From: Epiperipatus broadwayi
Lineage: Eukaryota > Onychophora > Udeonychophora > Euonychophora > Peripatidae
Length of the DNA: 64,000 bases
NCBI GenBank assembly: GCA_028023455.1
Contig: JAQFVV010001084.1
Coordinates: forward strand, 1 to 64,000
Direction: 5' to 3'
Shown here: positions 13,137 to 25,046 of the stretch, piece by piece
Layout of the letters: each line of letters begins with the position of its first letter
Numbering within the stretch: position 1 is the stretch's first letter
The notes under the pieces: model-generated
Told to the model about the DNA's origin: nothing
What the model saw: only the letters and a program-made list of their open reading frames with translations
Databases searched by the model: none
Program-made: the position numbers and the translations under genes

Positions 13137-13146
13137 TATATATATA
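13061..13146. repeat. (TA)n microsatellite
   Basis: About 86 bases of TA with one AAA interruption near 13132. Frames reading through it give only Tyr-Ile repeats and are not genes. Confidence 0.95.
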
Positions 13147-14379
13147 GGCCACCTTTTTCTATGTAAAATATACATTGCCAAATTTTGTAAGCATTTGCTA
13201 ACAGAATACATGCCAGTTTAATTTTAATATGTCTAAATAGGAAAGAAAGGCGGGAGTTGATATTCTCCAAACCCAGAGAATGGTGATTTCTGTCTCTATC
13301 CCACTTGCTGAAAACATCCTGAAGTCATATTGATAAAAGAGGTTTCTGTAATGGACCAGCCACACTGACATTTCAATTCTGAAAGATATGTTGCCTAACC
13401 TATAAATAATTACCATTGCTTTATCTGCCATCCAGAAATGCTGACATCAACAGACATGCTACCACCTATGTGCCAAATATAAAATTCCAAATATCATTGC
13501 AAAGAGTTTTAATTTGGAAATATAAATTTTAAATTTAATTTTCACAACCTTTCCTTTAATTAAACTATAAATTTGTCATTTACTGCTTCTCTTACCTTTT
13601 GTAAATTAACTTTTCATATCTGTAAAACCTTTAATTTTAATTAAACTAAAAATAGAAAATTAATTATTATACTATTAATTGTAATCTATCTTTTGCTTTG
13701 GTGCTTGCAGTGATGTCTATTATGTATCAGAAGTCTTGATTATTAATATTTTATTTTTATATATGTGATAATATAGCAAATACCACTTGAAATAGTGTGT
13801 GTGCCTTAAGTATAATCAGTTTATGCTGGAGATATTATTATTCCATCTTTTGTCTAGTAAATACGAATAACACTTTGTTACTAAATCTTACTGCCATTTT
13901 GAAATTTGGTTGCTGAATCATAATTTTTGATCACCTTGCAATCATTATCATAATTGACGTTAATTTGGAACTCAGTCTTTAATAAATATTCTGGTCTTCC
14001 AATGCTAAAACTATAAAGTATAATATAAAGAATATTTTAGTTAATAAGTAATGCTAACTGCATATATATCTTATGATTGTGTATTTTATAATTATTAATT
14101 TTAGCACCCTAATAAAATATAATTGGTGATACTGGTCAACCATTTGTTGTATGGGAACTACTAGTCATTATGTATCCCATTTTATTGTTGTACTAAATTT
14201 CAATGCTTGTTTGATGAAGTGACTTGTGTTGACATCTTAGGGATTCACTTGTGATTTTATAGGCAAATAATTATTTCTATTATAATTGTTATATTTTATT
14301 GGTGCATTACTGATAAGAACTTATGGTATATATTTATAAATATATCCCTACCTTGTTAAACTTTATTGATCAATGGTGA
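13147..14379. other. AT-rich DNA, no gene seen
   Basis: A somewhat GC-richer patch at 13240-13470 holds a 77-codon minus-strand frame that I do not recognise. It has no convincing splice sites and no match elsewhere in the window. Nothing else is supported. Confidence 0.45.
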
Positions 14380-14526
14380 AGACCAACCCTGTTATTGGCT
14401 GTCCACTTAAAGGTATACACAAGTTACCCAGAGGCCAAATTGTTCAGGTACAAGCACCAAATATGCTACTGGGATAGAGATACAGGACTTTTTAATAGCC
14501 TATCTGAGTTACAAACTTCTATATAA
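14380..14526 (+). CDS. Possible exon or gene fragment, weakly like N-terminal part of P5-type cation ATPases
   Basis: An open stretch of 48 codons ending at a TAA at 14524-14526. It has a composition unusual for this AT-rich DNA: PEAKLFRYKHQICYWDRD, then TGLFNSLSELQ. The order R-Y-x-x-H-x-x-x-Y-W-D/N followed by F-x-x-L recalls the conserved segment before the first transmembrane ATPase core of P5B ATPases (ATP13A family). That comparison is from memory and weak. AG dinucleotides near 14411 could be an acceptor, but I see no good donor. It could equally be a pseudogene piece or chance. Confidence 0.25.
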   Translation, partial: RPTLLLAVHLKVYTSYPEAKLFRYKHQICYWDRDTGLFNSLSELQTSI

Positions 14527-14850
14527 TTTGAATTAATTCATTGGCAAGCTTGTGATTCAAATGAATCATACATCTTATATGTGGAGATAACTTATTATCC
14601 ACACCAATTAATCTTGATAAGTTTAGTAATTTATGAGAGCACACTACAAAAAATGTTAAACCATCAAACATCACATGATCACCATCTCTATTGAATTGAG
14701 TTCAGACCCATATGACTATATAAGCTATTGAGCTTAAAATTGAAGATATTAACAATGTTTTCAATTTCATTCTCATAGTTTTGTAATAAAGTAGAGTTAA
14801 AAGGTGGCTGCTGGAGGGCTTCATTAGATCCTAAGATCTAGGTGCAGTGC

Positions 14851-14918
14851 TCTCAGATCCAAGGCTCCTCACTGATGATGGCCACAAGCCAGAAACTAGT
14901 CTGGGGATATTGGATGAG
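14851..14918 (+). ncRNA. Type I hammerhead ribozyme
   Basis: All parts of a self-cleaving hammerhead are in order. Stem I 5' strand: TCCTCA (14866-14871), extended upstream by ATCCAA (14857-14862). Core: CTGATGA (14872-14878). Stem II: TGGC/GCCA with loop CACAA (14879-14891). Core: GAA (14892-14894). Stem III: ACTAGT (14895-14900). Cleavage base: C at 14901. Stem I 3' strand: TGGGGA (14902-14907) and TTGGAT (14910-14915). Stem I therefore has two six-pair blocks around an internal loop, which is the layout needed for the loop I-loop II contact of type I ribozymes. The very short stem III is typical of Penelope-like and retrozyme ribozymes. No core base is missing; the 10.1-11.1 pair is T-A rather than the usual G-C. 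Confidence 0.82.
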
Positions 14919-16161
14919 TAGGCACTAGATAGGGATTTTATGCACAAGCCTTCTGGCATCCATTGATTACTCTGTTTGGCACAGGGTGGCACTACTGTAT
15001 GGGGAGTTTTGCCTTTGTTTACAAAAAATGTTAGTATAGTCAGTTCACTCCTGTATATTGTATTGATTTGTGTGTTTGACCAAACCCATAAGAAGCTCCA
15101 GAGTAATAAATTATTATTTGCATTATCTTTCAAAATTACTGAATATACTCAAATATTAATTTACTTATCTTTAATAATGAGCAAGATTAATGCTGTAGTA
15201 AATAATAAATGTCTTCAGTTATTATCATAAAACATTCATCAGTCAGCAGACTATGAGAAGAGAAATAAATATCATTTGGCATGTTAACTGTCCTAGACAT
15301 CTATTAGCCATAGAATACAAAGATTATTATATTCATTCAAAATAAATCATTGACATTGCATTATGTTAATTGACCTATCTAATTGTATAATCTCTAATAG
15401 CAAACAATTAACTATATTTTAATCATTGGCTAATTGTAATTTATTTTATATTATGTTACTCATGTTACTCATTACCTTCTATAATAAATCTATGCAAATG
15501 TACTGAGACTCTATTATTATTCTTACTGCATTCCAATCCAATCAAATTATTAATTAACTACATTTAAATCATGTAATAATTATGGCATTAATATTACTTC
15601 CTTCTTAGTTGAACACTATTTTAAGGTAATAACGTATTTGTGTTATGCATGTGATAAAATTTAAAGTTTCATTCCTTTCCCCATTTGGAAAAGTGCCACA
15701 GGTTAAATAAAACTTGTAGATAAACTCAGGAATCGTATTCAGGAGTGTTAAATCATGATGCACTGTTAAAAAGGTTGAAAGTTGGTTGGATTTGAGACTC
15801 CTATAACCCTTATCAACTAGGCTTGGTATATTTTGCTAAGACTCTAGGTTGTATTACATGAACATACAATTCTGACTATTATAAAACTTAGACAATTCCA
15901 ATATCAATAATAATCAACAACCTCAATCTATTAGCAAGGCAATCTCCTTTTAATAATAAAAGTGAACATTGGACCTTTGTTTATGATCCAATATATTTAT
16001 ATAGACACTAAAGATTGCAAGTTTACCATAAAGACTGAAATTATTGATATAAAGAAGTTTAAACACTTCTCTTTAAATGGGAAAATATAACTGCTCAGTT
16101 ATAACATTTAAACAGCAATTATAAATTTCCAACTGCACTTTAACAATGTATTACTTAAAGT
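14919..16161. other. AT-rich DNA downstream of the hammerhead
   Basis: The stretch from 14919 to about 15060 is GC-richer and may belong to the same element as the ribozyme. Beyond that I see no gene and no repeat shared with the window. Confidence 0.4.
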
Positions 16162-17624
16162 CCACCACCTAAACTGCAAGTCAGATCCAAACTCAGCTAA
16201 ACAAAACTGAATTCAAATCCAACTCACCAGCTCAGATTAGTAAAAATCTAAATCAACGGCACAGTGCTATGTGCTAAGAAACTAGCTCAATGGTTGGTGA
16301 GGATTAAAGACCCCTGAACTGATACTAATATTGGATAATTAATTAACTTAAATTACTTTTAAGTTGAATCACATGTATATGTTCAGGTTGCCAACAGAGA
16401 CAGCGAGTATTAACATTAAAATAATTATAAAAGAATTAAGAACTAAGAAACCAAGTGTGTTTAGAAAATATTTAATAATAATAGTTTGTTTTGTTTGAAT
16501 AATGAATAATGATTATATTAATCATCTCTAGCCTTTAAACAAAGTTTATAATTATAATAGAAGTGGTGGTCCTTATTATATGCCAATGAGTATTACACAA
16601 TATTTGAAAGTCTATGTCTATGCCCCCAACAAGACATAAAAGGCAGATAAAGGTATTCATTAGTAAAGGAAATTATTACTCTAATTTCATACGAAAGAAT
16701 GTGATATTTATTTCACATTCGCAAATCCATTCATGAAGAGCAAGATACGTATTTTAGGGCATAACTTTAATCTTAATTGGACAACTTATTTACTGAGAAT
16801 TTGTTGCACTTTAATTTAAATCACTTCATCACAAATTATGAGCATGTGGGCTTTACCAGAACAGAGAGGCAACGGTGCTGATGAATTATGAGCTATAAAG
16901 TGAAATTGAAAGACGAGAGCTAGTCGATAATCGAAATCCTATGGCAGCTGGCATCTGACAAGACTTATGCCCTTTGACTAATATGAACAGGAGAGGAAGT
17001 GCTTTCTTCCTCAATAATTTAAAATAACAGAAATACTATCACCGACCAGCCTAACGGAGTGTAAGATTGACTTACATCAGCAATGTTGAAGATGATGACT
17101 TACTAGTCACCGTTTGAGAACTAAAACCCAATTATAGAATGCTCTACATGATGACTTGATCAAATGAATTAAAGTCAAACGAGCTTTTAAGTAAAACTAT
17201 TTCAAAGCATTTATAAAATTATATTAGTTATGCCCCAAACATCATGCCCCTCCTGAATCTAAATAGCAATTAACTGAAATTTGAATTAGAGTATATTTAG
17301 TTGATTCCTCTATCGGCCCTTTTGCAAAAATATTTTAACATTATATATATATGAATAAATACATATTGGTAAACATGAGAAAATAGTTGGGGCATACATT
17401 GGAAATGGAGCTAATAATTTATTATTAGCCAATTATAAAAATAGTAAACATGTAATAATTTCTTTCGACTCGATGATTGATAGAACTTATAAATTTAGTT
17501 CTAATGGGCGAGAACTACTATTAGAATTAATATTATATTATTTGTGTGAGGCAAATAGAATGAAGGAGCTCATCAAGTCGAAAGATTATTGGCATATAAT
17601 TAAAAATAAAGACATTAATAAAGC

Positions 17625-17727
<103 letters not shown>

Positions 17728-18349
17728 AATGAACCACCAAGTAAAAAAAGAGAAAGTTTAAAGACTAGAGATTGAGAGAATTTATATAAATTTAAAAATA
17801 GTATAAATAAAAAGTTTCACAGAGTATTACATTTATAGAATGAAAAGAGCTCTTAAGGGAAGTGTAATATAAAGTTCGGAAAATGGCCAGAAAGTTTAAG
17901 GTTCATTATGGAAATATATTACCTATTTCTTCTGGGGCTGGTTCACTTAGTTTACACATCTGGGTTGGTAAAAACGTAGGCATGCATTCGGTCGATTACT
18001 TGAACAGTATTTTAATGAATTTTCACAATTTTAGCAGCATGATTGGTCTGGAAAGAATTTAGCAGCTCCATTGAAGATTTTTAGGGGATTTCAGGAAAGA
18101 TAGCCAGATTCCTGATGTTTAGCCCCTTATCATGATAGGAACTCTTTTTGAATTCATGATTTTTAACAGCACATAGTTTACTGGCACTTTTCTGCAACAA
18201 AGATGGCTTTTTCTCTCCAAACTTTTCAGAGCTATATATACTGTCCTCTGATGCCTTCAGGCTAACGCTTCTTTCATTATCAATGTTTTTAGATTTACTG
18301 GTTGTTTTTAGATACATTCCTTCGATAAGGTTTTCAAACTCATTAACTT

Positions 18350-18379
18350 GAATTCATTTTCTAATTAGAAAATGAATTC
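18350..18379. other. Perfect 30-base palindrome (copy 1)
   Basis: GAATTCATTTTCTAA and its exact reverse complement meet at the centre. A second small hairpin (AAAATCA/TGATTTT) follows at once. Both are kept in copy 2 at 26793-26822. Confidence 0.85.
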
Positions 18380-18860
18380 TTAAAATCAGAAAATGATTTT
18401 AATTAGGAAATCCTTATCTTTTTTTCTAATTAATAAAACTTTAACTATTGTTTTTGGAAAGGGAAAATCTGAAAGCTTATCGAAAGAATGTAGCTTTTAA
18501 TCCTTAAAACTTTAACAAAGTATTTAAAAATAAAATCAAACACTCCTGACACAATGAAACTTTCGAACAATTATATATATTTAAAGATTTACAAATATAT
18601 ACACACAATCCATGCAGTTATAATATATAAATTCATGAATAATTCTATCATGAATTTATTAATAGAATTGATCAATTTAAATCTGAAATTAATTAATTTT
18701 AATACACATTTATGAAATAAGTTATTCTTTATGGAAATTAGCATGAATTGAATGTATAAAGCCCCATTGCATTGGAAATGTAAGGTTAGTACTAGGGTTT
18801 GAAGTGGGCTTATGGCTAGATGTCATGAAGCTAGGATCAAACTCAGATCTGACTGCTTCA

Positions 18861-19133
18861 TTATTTTTCACTTCAAAAAAAACAATGAAAAAAAAATCTC
18901 TTTACTTATACATAATACAGTCACATGAGTATACTCGACTAGTTGGTAGAATCTGGGAAAACAGCATGAGCATGAATAATAGCATCTGTATAAACTACAA
19001 AATTATACATGTCTCATTGCAATCATTTTTTTAAAATTTTATCTAGCTTATAAATAGGTCCGTTAATCGAGTCTCATTTTCCCTATGGTCATATCAGTCG
19101 GTCATCTGTATATGTCTCTTCATTTAATGGTTA
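18861..19133 (-). other. 3' untranslated part of the gypsy element
   Basis: This lies between the end of the integrase frame and the start of the probable 3' LTR on the minus strand. No frame is seen. It ends in the purine-rich tract next to the repeat. Confidence 0.45.
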
Positions 19134-20172
19134 TACTATTGTTTTCCTCGATCAGGTGGCACATATGGTTTTAACTGTCTGGCATTATAAACCCCCTGGA
19201 GTCTCTTTCCCTTTAGCAAAAATGCATTGTCATGGCAATCCTTTATTATTTCATATGGCCCACTGTATAATGGGAAGAATTTTTTGAAATCTTTTTTGGG
19301 GGGGGGGCATTACTAGTTCTTGGTGATCTTAACCAAACTTGATCCCCAACTTTAAAATAATAATGCTGTACCCTACTTCTTTTTATTCGACTCAGAGCCA
19401 TCTGTGCTAGCGCTTTCTGGCCATATCTTGGTCAGTTATTGGATTAATATATATTTCATCTTTTGGTAATTGTGAAGATAAAATGGCCTGACATGGCTGT
19501 CCATAGTGAAGACGTGTAGTGTGAAACTCATTGACTCATTCATTGTATTATTAAAGCAGTCCATTACATATTGAATTTTATCCACCCACTTCTGATGATC
19601 TATAGGTAGGCACACATGAAAGAGTTGACTAATTTCTTTCATAACTCTTTCACATGGGTTGGACTGTGGGTTTCTAATTGATGTCAGATGATGATTTACC
19701 TTTTGTTTTTTATCCAATTCTTCCCCTCTTTTGAGGTGAATGATGAGCCATGATCCAATAATATGGTCTCAGGCTTACCTATCTCAGAAAATTGCTTATC
19801 CCGAAGAGCCCAGATGGCATTTCATGAATTGGTGATTTGAACTGGGTAAATTTGAACATACTTCAAAAAAATATCATATGTGACAAGCAAGTACTGAAAG
19901 GTCCTAAATTTGGGAAGAGGCCCATAATGATCTATAGTGAGGATTTCATTTGATCTTGTGGCCATCACTGGTTTCATACCTTCTGCATATGATTTATTTA
20001 GAAATTTAGTGGCAGCACAAACATTACATTGTCTAATAGTGGTGAGAATCTGATTGTACATTCCTGGCCAGTAGAACTGGTGACACACTGCCTCTTCTGT
20101 CTTTCTTGGTTCATAGTCCCAATGACTTGATGAATGTCTAAGTAAGGGTTGTTTCAGTCTATCTGGGCCCAT
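19134..20172 (-). pseudogene. pol: Broken gypsy integrase
   Basis: The N-terminal zinc-binding part is in frame at 20172-19822, with an H-SSS-H pair, KTEEAVCHQFYWPGM and the C-x-x-C pair CNVC. The core has its first Asp in LTIDHYGPLPKF. The second lies in a DHGSSF-type motif near 19750 in a shifted frame. The Glu is in NPQSNPCERVMKE (19717-19436 frame). The C-terminal tail GVYNARQLKPYVPP near 19140-19200 is again another frame. A run of nine G near 19298-19306 marks one break. The three catalytic acids are visible, but frameshifts separate them, so no working enzyme can be made. Confidence 0.85.
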
Positions 20173-20263
20173 AGTTTTCCATGGTTCACTATACTCCCTT
20201 GTTTTGGTCTGTAAAATACCCTCGACCCAAAAGTGAGTGTATCTGCTTTGTAGGTTCTGGTCC

Positions 20264-21664
20264 TTACTCTGGGTCTTGGATAACTCTCAGAATCATGTGG
20301 CAATATTGTAGGCCCTGCCAGTATGCAAGATTCCTTAGCTCGGCCTCGGCAGGACTCAATATCATGGTGGCCATAGTTTTTAAAGATTGATAATTTATTT
20401 TTGGTTTCTGTATGCTCATTTGTACTGGATTGTGACTTAAAATGTCAGCCACAACATTCTTTGGTTCTGGGAAATATTGGATCTTATACTGAAATTGTTG
20501 GAGGACCAAGCTCCATATAACGAGTCGGTCATTGGAGAGGAAACTCTTATTAAGAAATTCTAGACATCAATGGTCAGTTATGATGACTACTTCCGATCCT
20601 AGAAGGAATTGCCAGAATTTCTGGCACACCCATACTATGGCAAGATTTTCTTGCTCGGTGGTGGTGTAATGTATTTCTGTGCCCTTTAAAGCACGAATGC
20701 AAAAATATATCACTTATTGTTCACCAGAATCACCCTTTTGAAACAAGGCAGCTCCTGGCCCTTGCTTGCTGCTGTCAGTTTGTACATAAAAGGTCTAGCT
20801 AAAGTCAGGGTGATGCAGCATAACCGCCCGTGGGAAGCTTTTTTTTATATTCAGTATTTCTGGTCATGGAGTGGGGTCCATTCCCACTTTCAGTTTTTTT
20901 ATGAGGTCTATAAGATTCCTAGTTTCCTGGGCAAAGTTTGGATAGAACTTGTGATAAAAGTTGCAAAGCCCAAGAAATGATCGGATCTGTTTCCGAGTAG
21001 TCAGGGTTGGAAACTTCTCTATGGCTGCAACTTTGTCTGGATGTACCTTGATGCCATGTTTGTTAATGACATGGCCAAGGAAGGTTATCTCCCCAATAGC
21101 AAAACAGCTTTTTTCTAAGTTCACTGTGACATTCTTCATTCTGCATTCACTCAGGAACCTTTCCAAATGTTGTAAATGTTCTTTCACATCTTCTGAGATG
21201 ATTACTATGTCATCAACATAGCATACCATCTGTTTTTGTACTTCTTCAGAAAGGACCTGCTTCAAACAGCACATAAGGTGTGCTCCACTATTGATAAGTC
21301 CAAAGGAAACCCTTTTAAAAATGTGTGTGTATCCACCGTACCAAAATGCAGTGTATTTCTGGTCTCTTGGATCAAGATTCAATTGCCAGTAACTGGCGAT
21401 TAAATCTAATGTTCAAAATACTGTTTTCCCAGCTAATTGTACAAGTACTTCTTGGATAAGAGGAGGAACATCTCTTTCTGGTATTGTGATGCTGTTTAGC
21501 CTGTGGGCATCCAAGCATAGCCACAAGTTTCCATTTTTCTTCTTGACAATGACCAATGGGTTGTTATATGGAGAAGGGCTGTGCTCAACAATGTTCCATT
21601 CGATCGTTTGTTATATATGTGCTTCTACTTTATTTTTATACGGAAATGGAATCGGGTACATTTT
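20264..21664 (-). pseudogene. pol: Broken gypsy reverse transcriptase and RNase H
   Basis: It is in one frame with the protease upstream but crosses several stops. Visible RT motifs are PSPYNNPLVIVKKKNG, the DLIASYWQL segment (first catalytic Asp), FGLINSGAHL and the active site YVDD in YVDDIVIIS, then KCxF-type FLGHVI and RSFLGLCNFYHKF. RNase H follows with QTDSSKQGPGAAL, TTEQENLAIVW and a final DILSHNP. In-frame stops lie after EAHI, KTVF, DPTP, DFS, GEQ and TDH. There is no frameshift within this stretch, so the decay is mainly by point mutation. Confidence 0.88.
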
Positions 21665-21685
21665 GGACTAGATGTATGTTTCTTC

Positions 21686-22417
21686 TTACACTGTGATTCG
21701 GTGAGTGTATCCTCTAATCTCGCCTGGCATCGGAGAGAAAATTACGGCATACTTCATGAGGATTTCCCACATTTGTTCGGTATCATCTGGTTCAGTAATG
21801 ATGGATTCTTCAACCTTTTTGTCAATCATTGAAGGATCAACTGGCTGGATGAGACAACTTTCCTGGTTGCCTTCCCAGCAGAGTAACGTTTTGAAGTTGA
21901 CAGTTTCATTTTCAAATGAGCATCTACCTTTGGAGTAGTCAATAATGCCATGGTTTTGAATCAAAAAGTCGGAGACCAATACTACATCATATATGAGCCC
22001 TGTCATGATAAGAAAGGTATACCCTACTAGCCTTTTGTTGATTTCAACCTCCAACCATACTTGATGGTTTTCACTTGACACTTTTTTCCCATTAGCCAAG
22101 GTCATTTGGATCGGACAGGTTGGGAGTTGCATTATCTTGCATCTCTTTTTCAAGTTTTCGATCCATGCCACAGATACAATGGATGCTTGACTGCCTGAAT
22201 CAATCAAAGCTGATACTCTGCACTCCTCCACATTTATTTCGATAATGGGACACAAATGAGTTATCTGATGTCCCTCATTATCTTTCTCAGAGATTAAATT
22301 AGTCATTTGATTAATGGTTAAGGCTGGAGTGTCTTTTCTGTAACTTGGGCCCAGAGATCTAAAATGTTTATCCACTGTTTCTAAGAAGTCCATGGATAGT
22401 ACCAATCTGACTACCAA
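21686..22417 (-). pseudogene. pol: Gypsy retropepsin-type protease domain
   Basis: A 243-codon open piece in the same frame as the RT. The aspartic protease motif is ALIDSGSQASIVS (D-S-G active site). It is followed by LANGKKV and the flap/second-hydrophobic region VVLVSDFLIQNHGIIDY, as in arthropod gypsy proteases. The piece stops at TAA (21686-21688), and two further stops follow before the RT motifs. It would process Gag-Pol in a live element; here it is an isolated fragment. Confidence 0.8.
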
Positions 22418-22535
22418 TCATAAGTTCCCAAACCTCTCATTGGCATGTTGTGTTTTATCATACGAACAATTTGAGACTCTGGAAAGTTAAAACTGGACAA
22501 TGAGCGGTTGTGACTAAACTCCATCTATTTCCCTA

Positions 22536-22787
22536 CTATCTCATATCACCTTCCTCCTCCTTCATTTTACAAATTTCAAGCTCCCCGCCCCACCAGTCTT
22601 TGGCTACGGATTTCAAATGGTGTTGAGAAATTATTATTTGTTGAACATTACCCAGAGTTTCTATTACAAAAGCATCAGCTAAACTGTCTATACATTGCTG
22701 AGGATCTTCCCAGCATTCACAATAAAAATCTATGATTTGAATCAAAGGGTATTGAAAGGTCAATGAATATTCCAGTGGCTTTCCCAT
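22536..22787 (-). pseudogene. gag: Gypsy gag remnant
   Basis: An 83-codon piece with an SVAKDWWGGEL motif, the W-W signature of Retrotrans_gag capsids, followed by an acidic EEEGDM tail. It is in a different frame from the protease, and the rest of gag is not recognisable. No zinc knuckle was found between here and the protease. Confidence 0.6.
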
Positions 22788-23275
22788 TCTGGTTTGTATA
22801 AAACAAAGATATGTTATCCTCTTGAAAATAATAGGTAATACAGATTATCATAACTTATCATAACTTATATTGGCATGACACTATTACTATCATCAGTCAG
22901 TCATCTATCTACTTGTGCTCCTTTCATTTGAAAATAAATAAACAATGTGAATCACAAACTTGTGGCACTCTTTCTCTGAAAAGTTAAACAATAACTTTTT
23001 TCTTTAGTACATTTAATTAGGTCTCTGACTACTGGTCCCGTTGTCCCTATCTTCACTAGCTGCTGCATATTATTTCCACAATCTATGTAATCTGCCTTTT
23101 TTAGTTTAGTTTTAGTTTACCTATGTTTTCTTGGTTATCTCTTTCTATTAATTCTTTGAATGATACATGCATTTTATTTAAAAAAAACTATTAAAGATAA
23201 GAAAAACAAATATTACTCACTTTCCCTCTGTTCAACTGTTCTCCCATGTCTGAAAAAAAGCTTTACAGATGATTA

Positions 23276-23278
<3 letters not shown>

Positions 23279-23346
<68 letters not shown>
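23279..23346. repeat. (TA)n microsatellite
   Basis: About 68 bases of uninterrupted TA in the gypsy leader. Confidence 0.95.
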
Positions 23347-23349
<3 letters not shown>

Positions 23350-23960
23350 CAGGTAGTACAAGTAATTCTCTGTATTGGACACATTTGGTTTTTATTATTT
23401 AGACAACTGACCCACTACTGTGCTGACAATCAAATTTGCTGATAAATTTATTTATATGAGCACCAGTGTGCAAAATGAGATTAATAGGGCATGTGAAATA
23501 ACCCATTGACCCCCAAACTACATATGACTGACTTAATTTTGTTTGATAAATGATTTGATTGATGTGTATTTTATTATTCGTTAACAAATGACATGTTCCT
23601 GACCTGAGTTTAAATATAGGAGTTCACTACTTCATTTTTACTAAGCATGAGGCTTTCACACACACCAAAAAATGTCAAAATTAATATTACACAAGAACTT
23701 TTATTTGTTGATATCATTTTTAATCTTGCTAGCATGAAAGTGTGTAAACCATTTAAGCATTTTGCCAACTGCATCTGGCTGCTAGTCTTCACCTGCTTTG
23801 AGGTTACTCTAGAAATTATTGTCATTAAAGCATATTGTCACACTGCATTGGACCGCTTGACATATAATTCCCAATTTGAAGGTCTTTGCCTGCTTTGAGG
23901 CTACTAAGAATACAGAGCGAACATTTAACATATGTGCTAGCAAGCAATATTTTGAAATTT

Positions 23961-24140
23961 AAAACTTTTAACATGATATCATATTGAATATTTTTAATTA
24001 TAAGACTGAAATACATATAATTAATTTTGACACAGACAAAATGTTTCATTTTAAAACTTTTAACATGATATATTGAATATTTTTAATTATAAGACTGAAA
24101 TACATATAATTAATTTTGACACAGACAAAATGTTTCATTT
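23961..24140. repeat. Tandem duplication, period about 92
   Basis: Two near-identical units starting AAAACTTTTAACATGATAT at 23961 and 24053. The second lacks four bases present in the first. Confidence 0.85.
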
Positions 24141-24870
24141 ATTTTTACCCCTTGCTTTAATCTATAGACTCTTATTACTTTTCTAAATTTTCTTCCCTTT
24201 TTACTGTCACGAATGCGTATAACACAAACGTATAATATATATACTGACATAGTACACGTATAATTAATTTATATATATTCTATCATTACTTTTTTTTTGA
24301 ATAATTATTTTGACTAATGAATCTTTTACTGAATGAACATTTAAAAAATAATCTTGAAAACATTTTTATAAGAAAGAAAATTACAAAATGACATTTTAAT
24401 TTATTCAATTTTCGCATAACTTTTCTCTTAAATATATACAACACTCATTAAAACATCGCTCTCTACTGAAACATTTAATTTATCGAGATCTCAATTGACT
24501 GAGTAACTAAGATCATAATTACTATCTCCAGGGTATGTGTGGGGTTTAATAATCGAAGCCTCAATGATTGGGCAGACAAAAACATAACCATGTACCATAT
24601 AAAAAAACACCACCACCTAAACGCAAGTCAGATCCAAAGTCAGCTTAATCAAACTGAATTCAAACCCAACTCACCAGCTCAGATTAGTAGAAATCTAAAT
24701 CGACAGCACAGTGTTATGCACCAAGGAACTAGCTCAACAGTTGGTGAGGATTAGAGACCCCTGAACTGACACTAATATCGGATAATTAATTAACTTAAAA
24801 TACTTTTAAATCGAATCATGTGTATATGTTCAGGTTGCCAACACAGACAGTGAGTATTAACATTAAAATA

Positions 24871-25046
24871 ATTATAATAAAATTAAGAACTAAAAAACCA
24901 AGTGTGTTTAGAAAATATTTAATAATAATAGTTTGTTTTATTTGAATAATGAATAATGATTATAATAAAATTAAGAACTAAAAAACCAAGTGTGTTTAGA
25001 AAATATTTAATAATAATAGTTTGTTTTATTTGAATAATGAATAATG
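24871..25046. repeat. Tandem duplication, period 88
   Basis: Two almost exact units beginning ATTATAATAAAATTAAG at 24871 and 24959. Copy 1 of the long repeat has a single unit here, so the duplication is younger than the separation of the copies. Confidence 0.85.

Larger units (their letters stand above)
22788..24609 (-). other. Leader of the gypsy element with microsatellite and duplication
   Basis: Between the probable 5' LTR and gag. It holds a (TA)n tract (23279-23346), a 92-base tandem duplication (about 23961-24140) and a GC-richer patch at 23590-23900, in which a phrase like TGCCTGCTTTGAGG occurs twice. I cannot identify a primer-binding site with confidence: the bases next to the repeat read TGGTGTTTTTTTATATGG on the minus strand. 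Confidence 0.45.

Noticed and set aside
12996-13270. Frames encoding long Tyr-Ile repeats (also at 17629 and 50234).
   Set aside because: They are translations of (TA)n microsatellites.
16870-16915. CTGATGA with a following GTGAAA (also CTGACGA at 25418) as a hammerhead.
   Set aside because: Stem II does not pair properly and no stem I partner follows GAAA.
18081-18317. Minus-strand 78-codon frame in the long direct repeat.
   Set aside because: The second copy lacks 19 bases in the same place, so the frame is not conserved, and no family is recognised.
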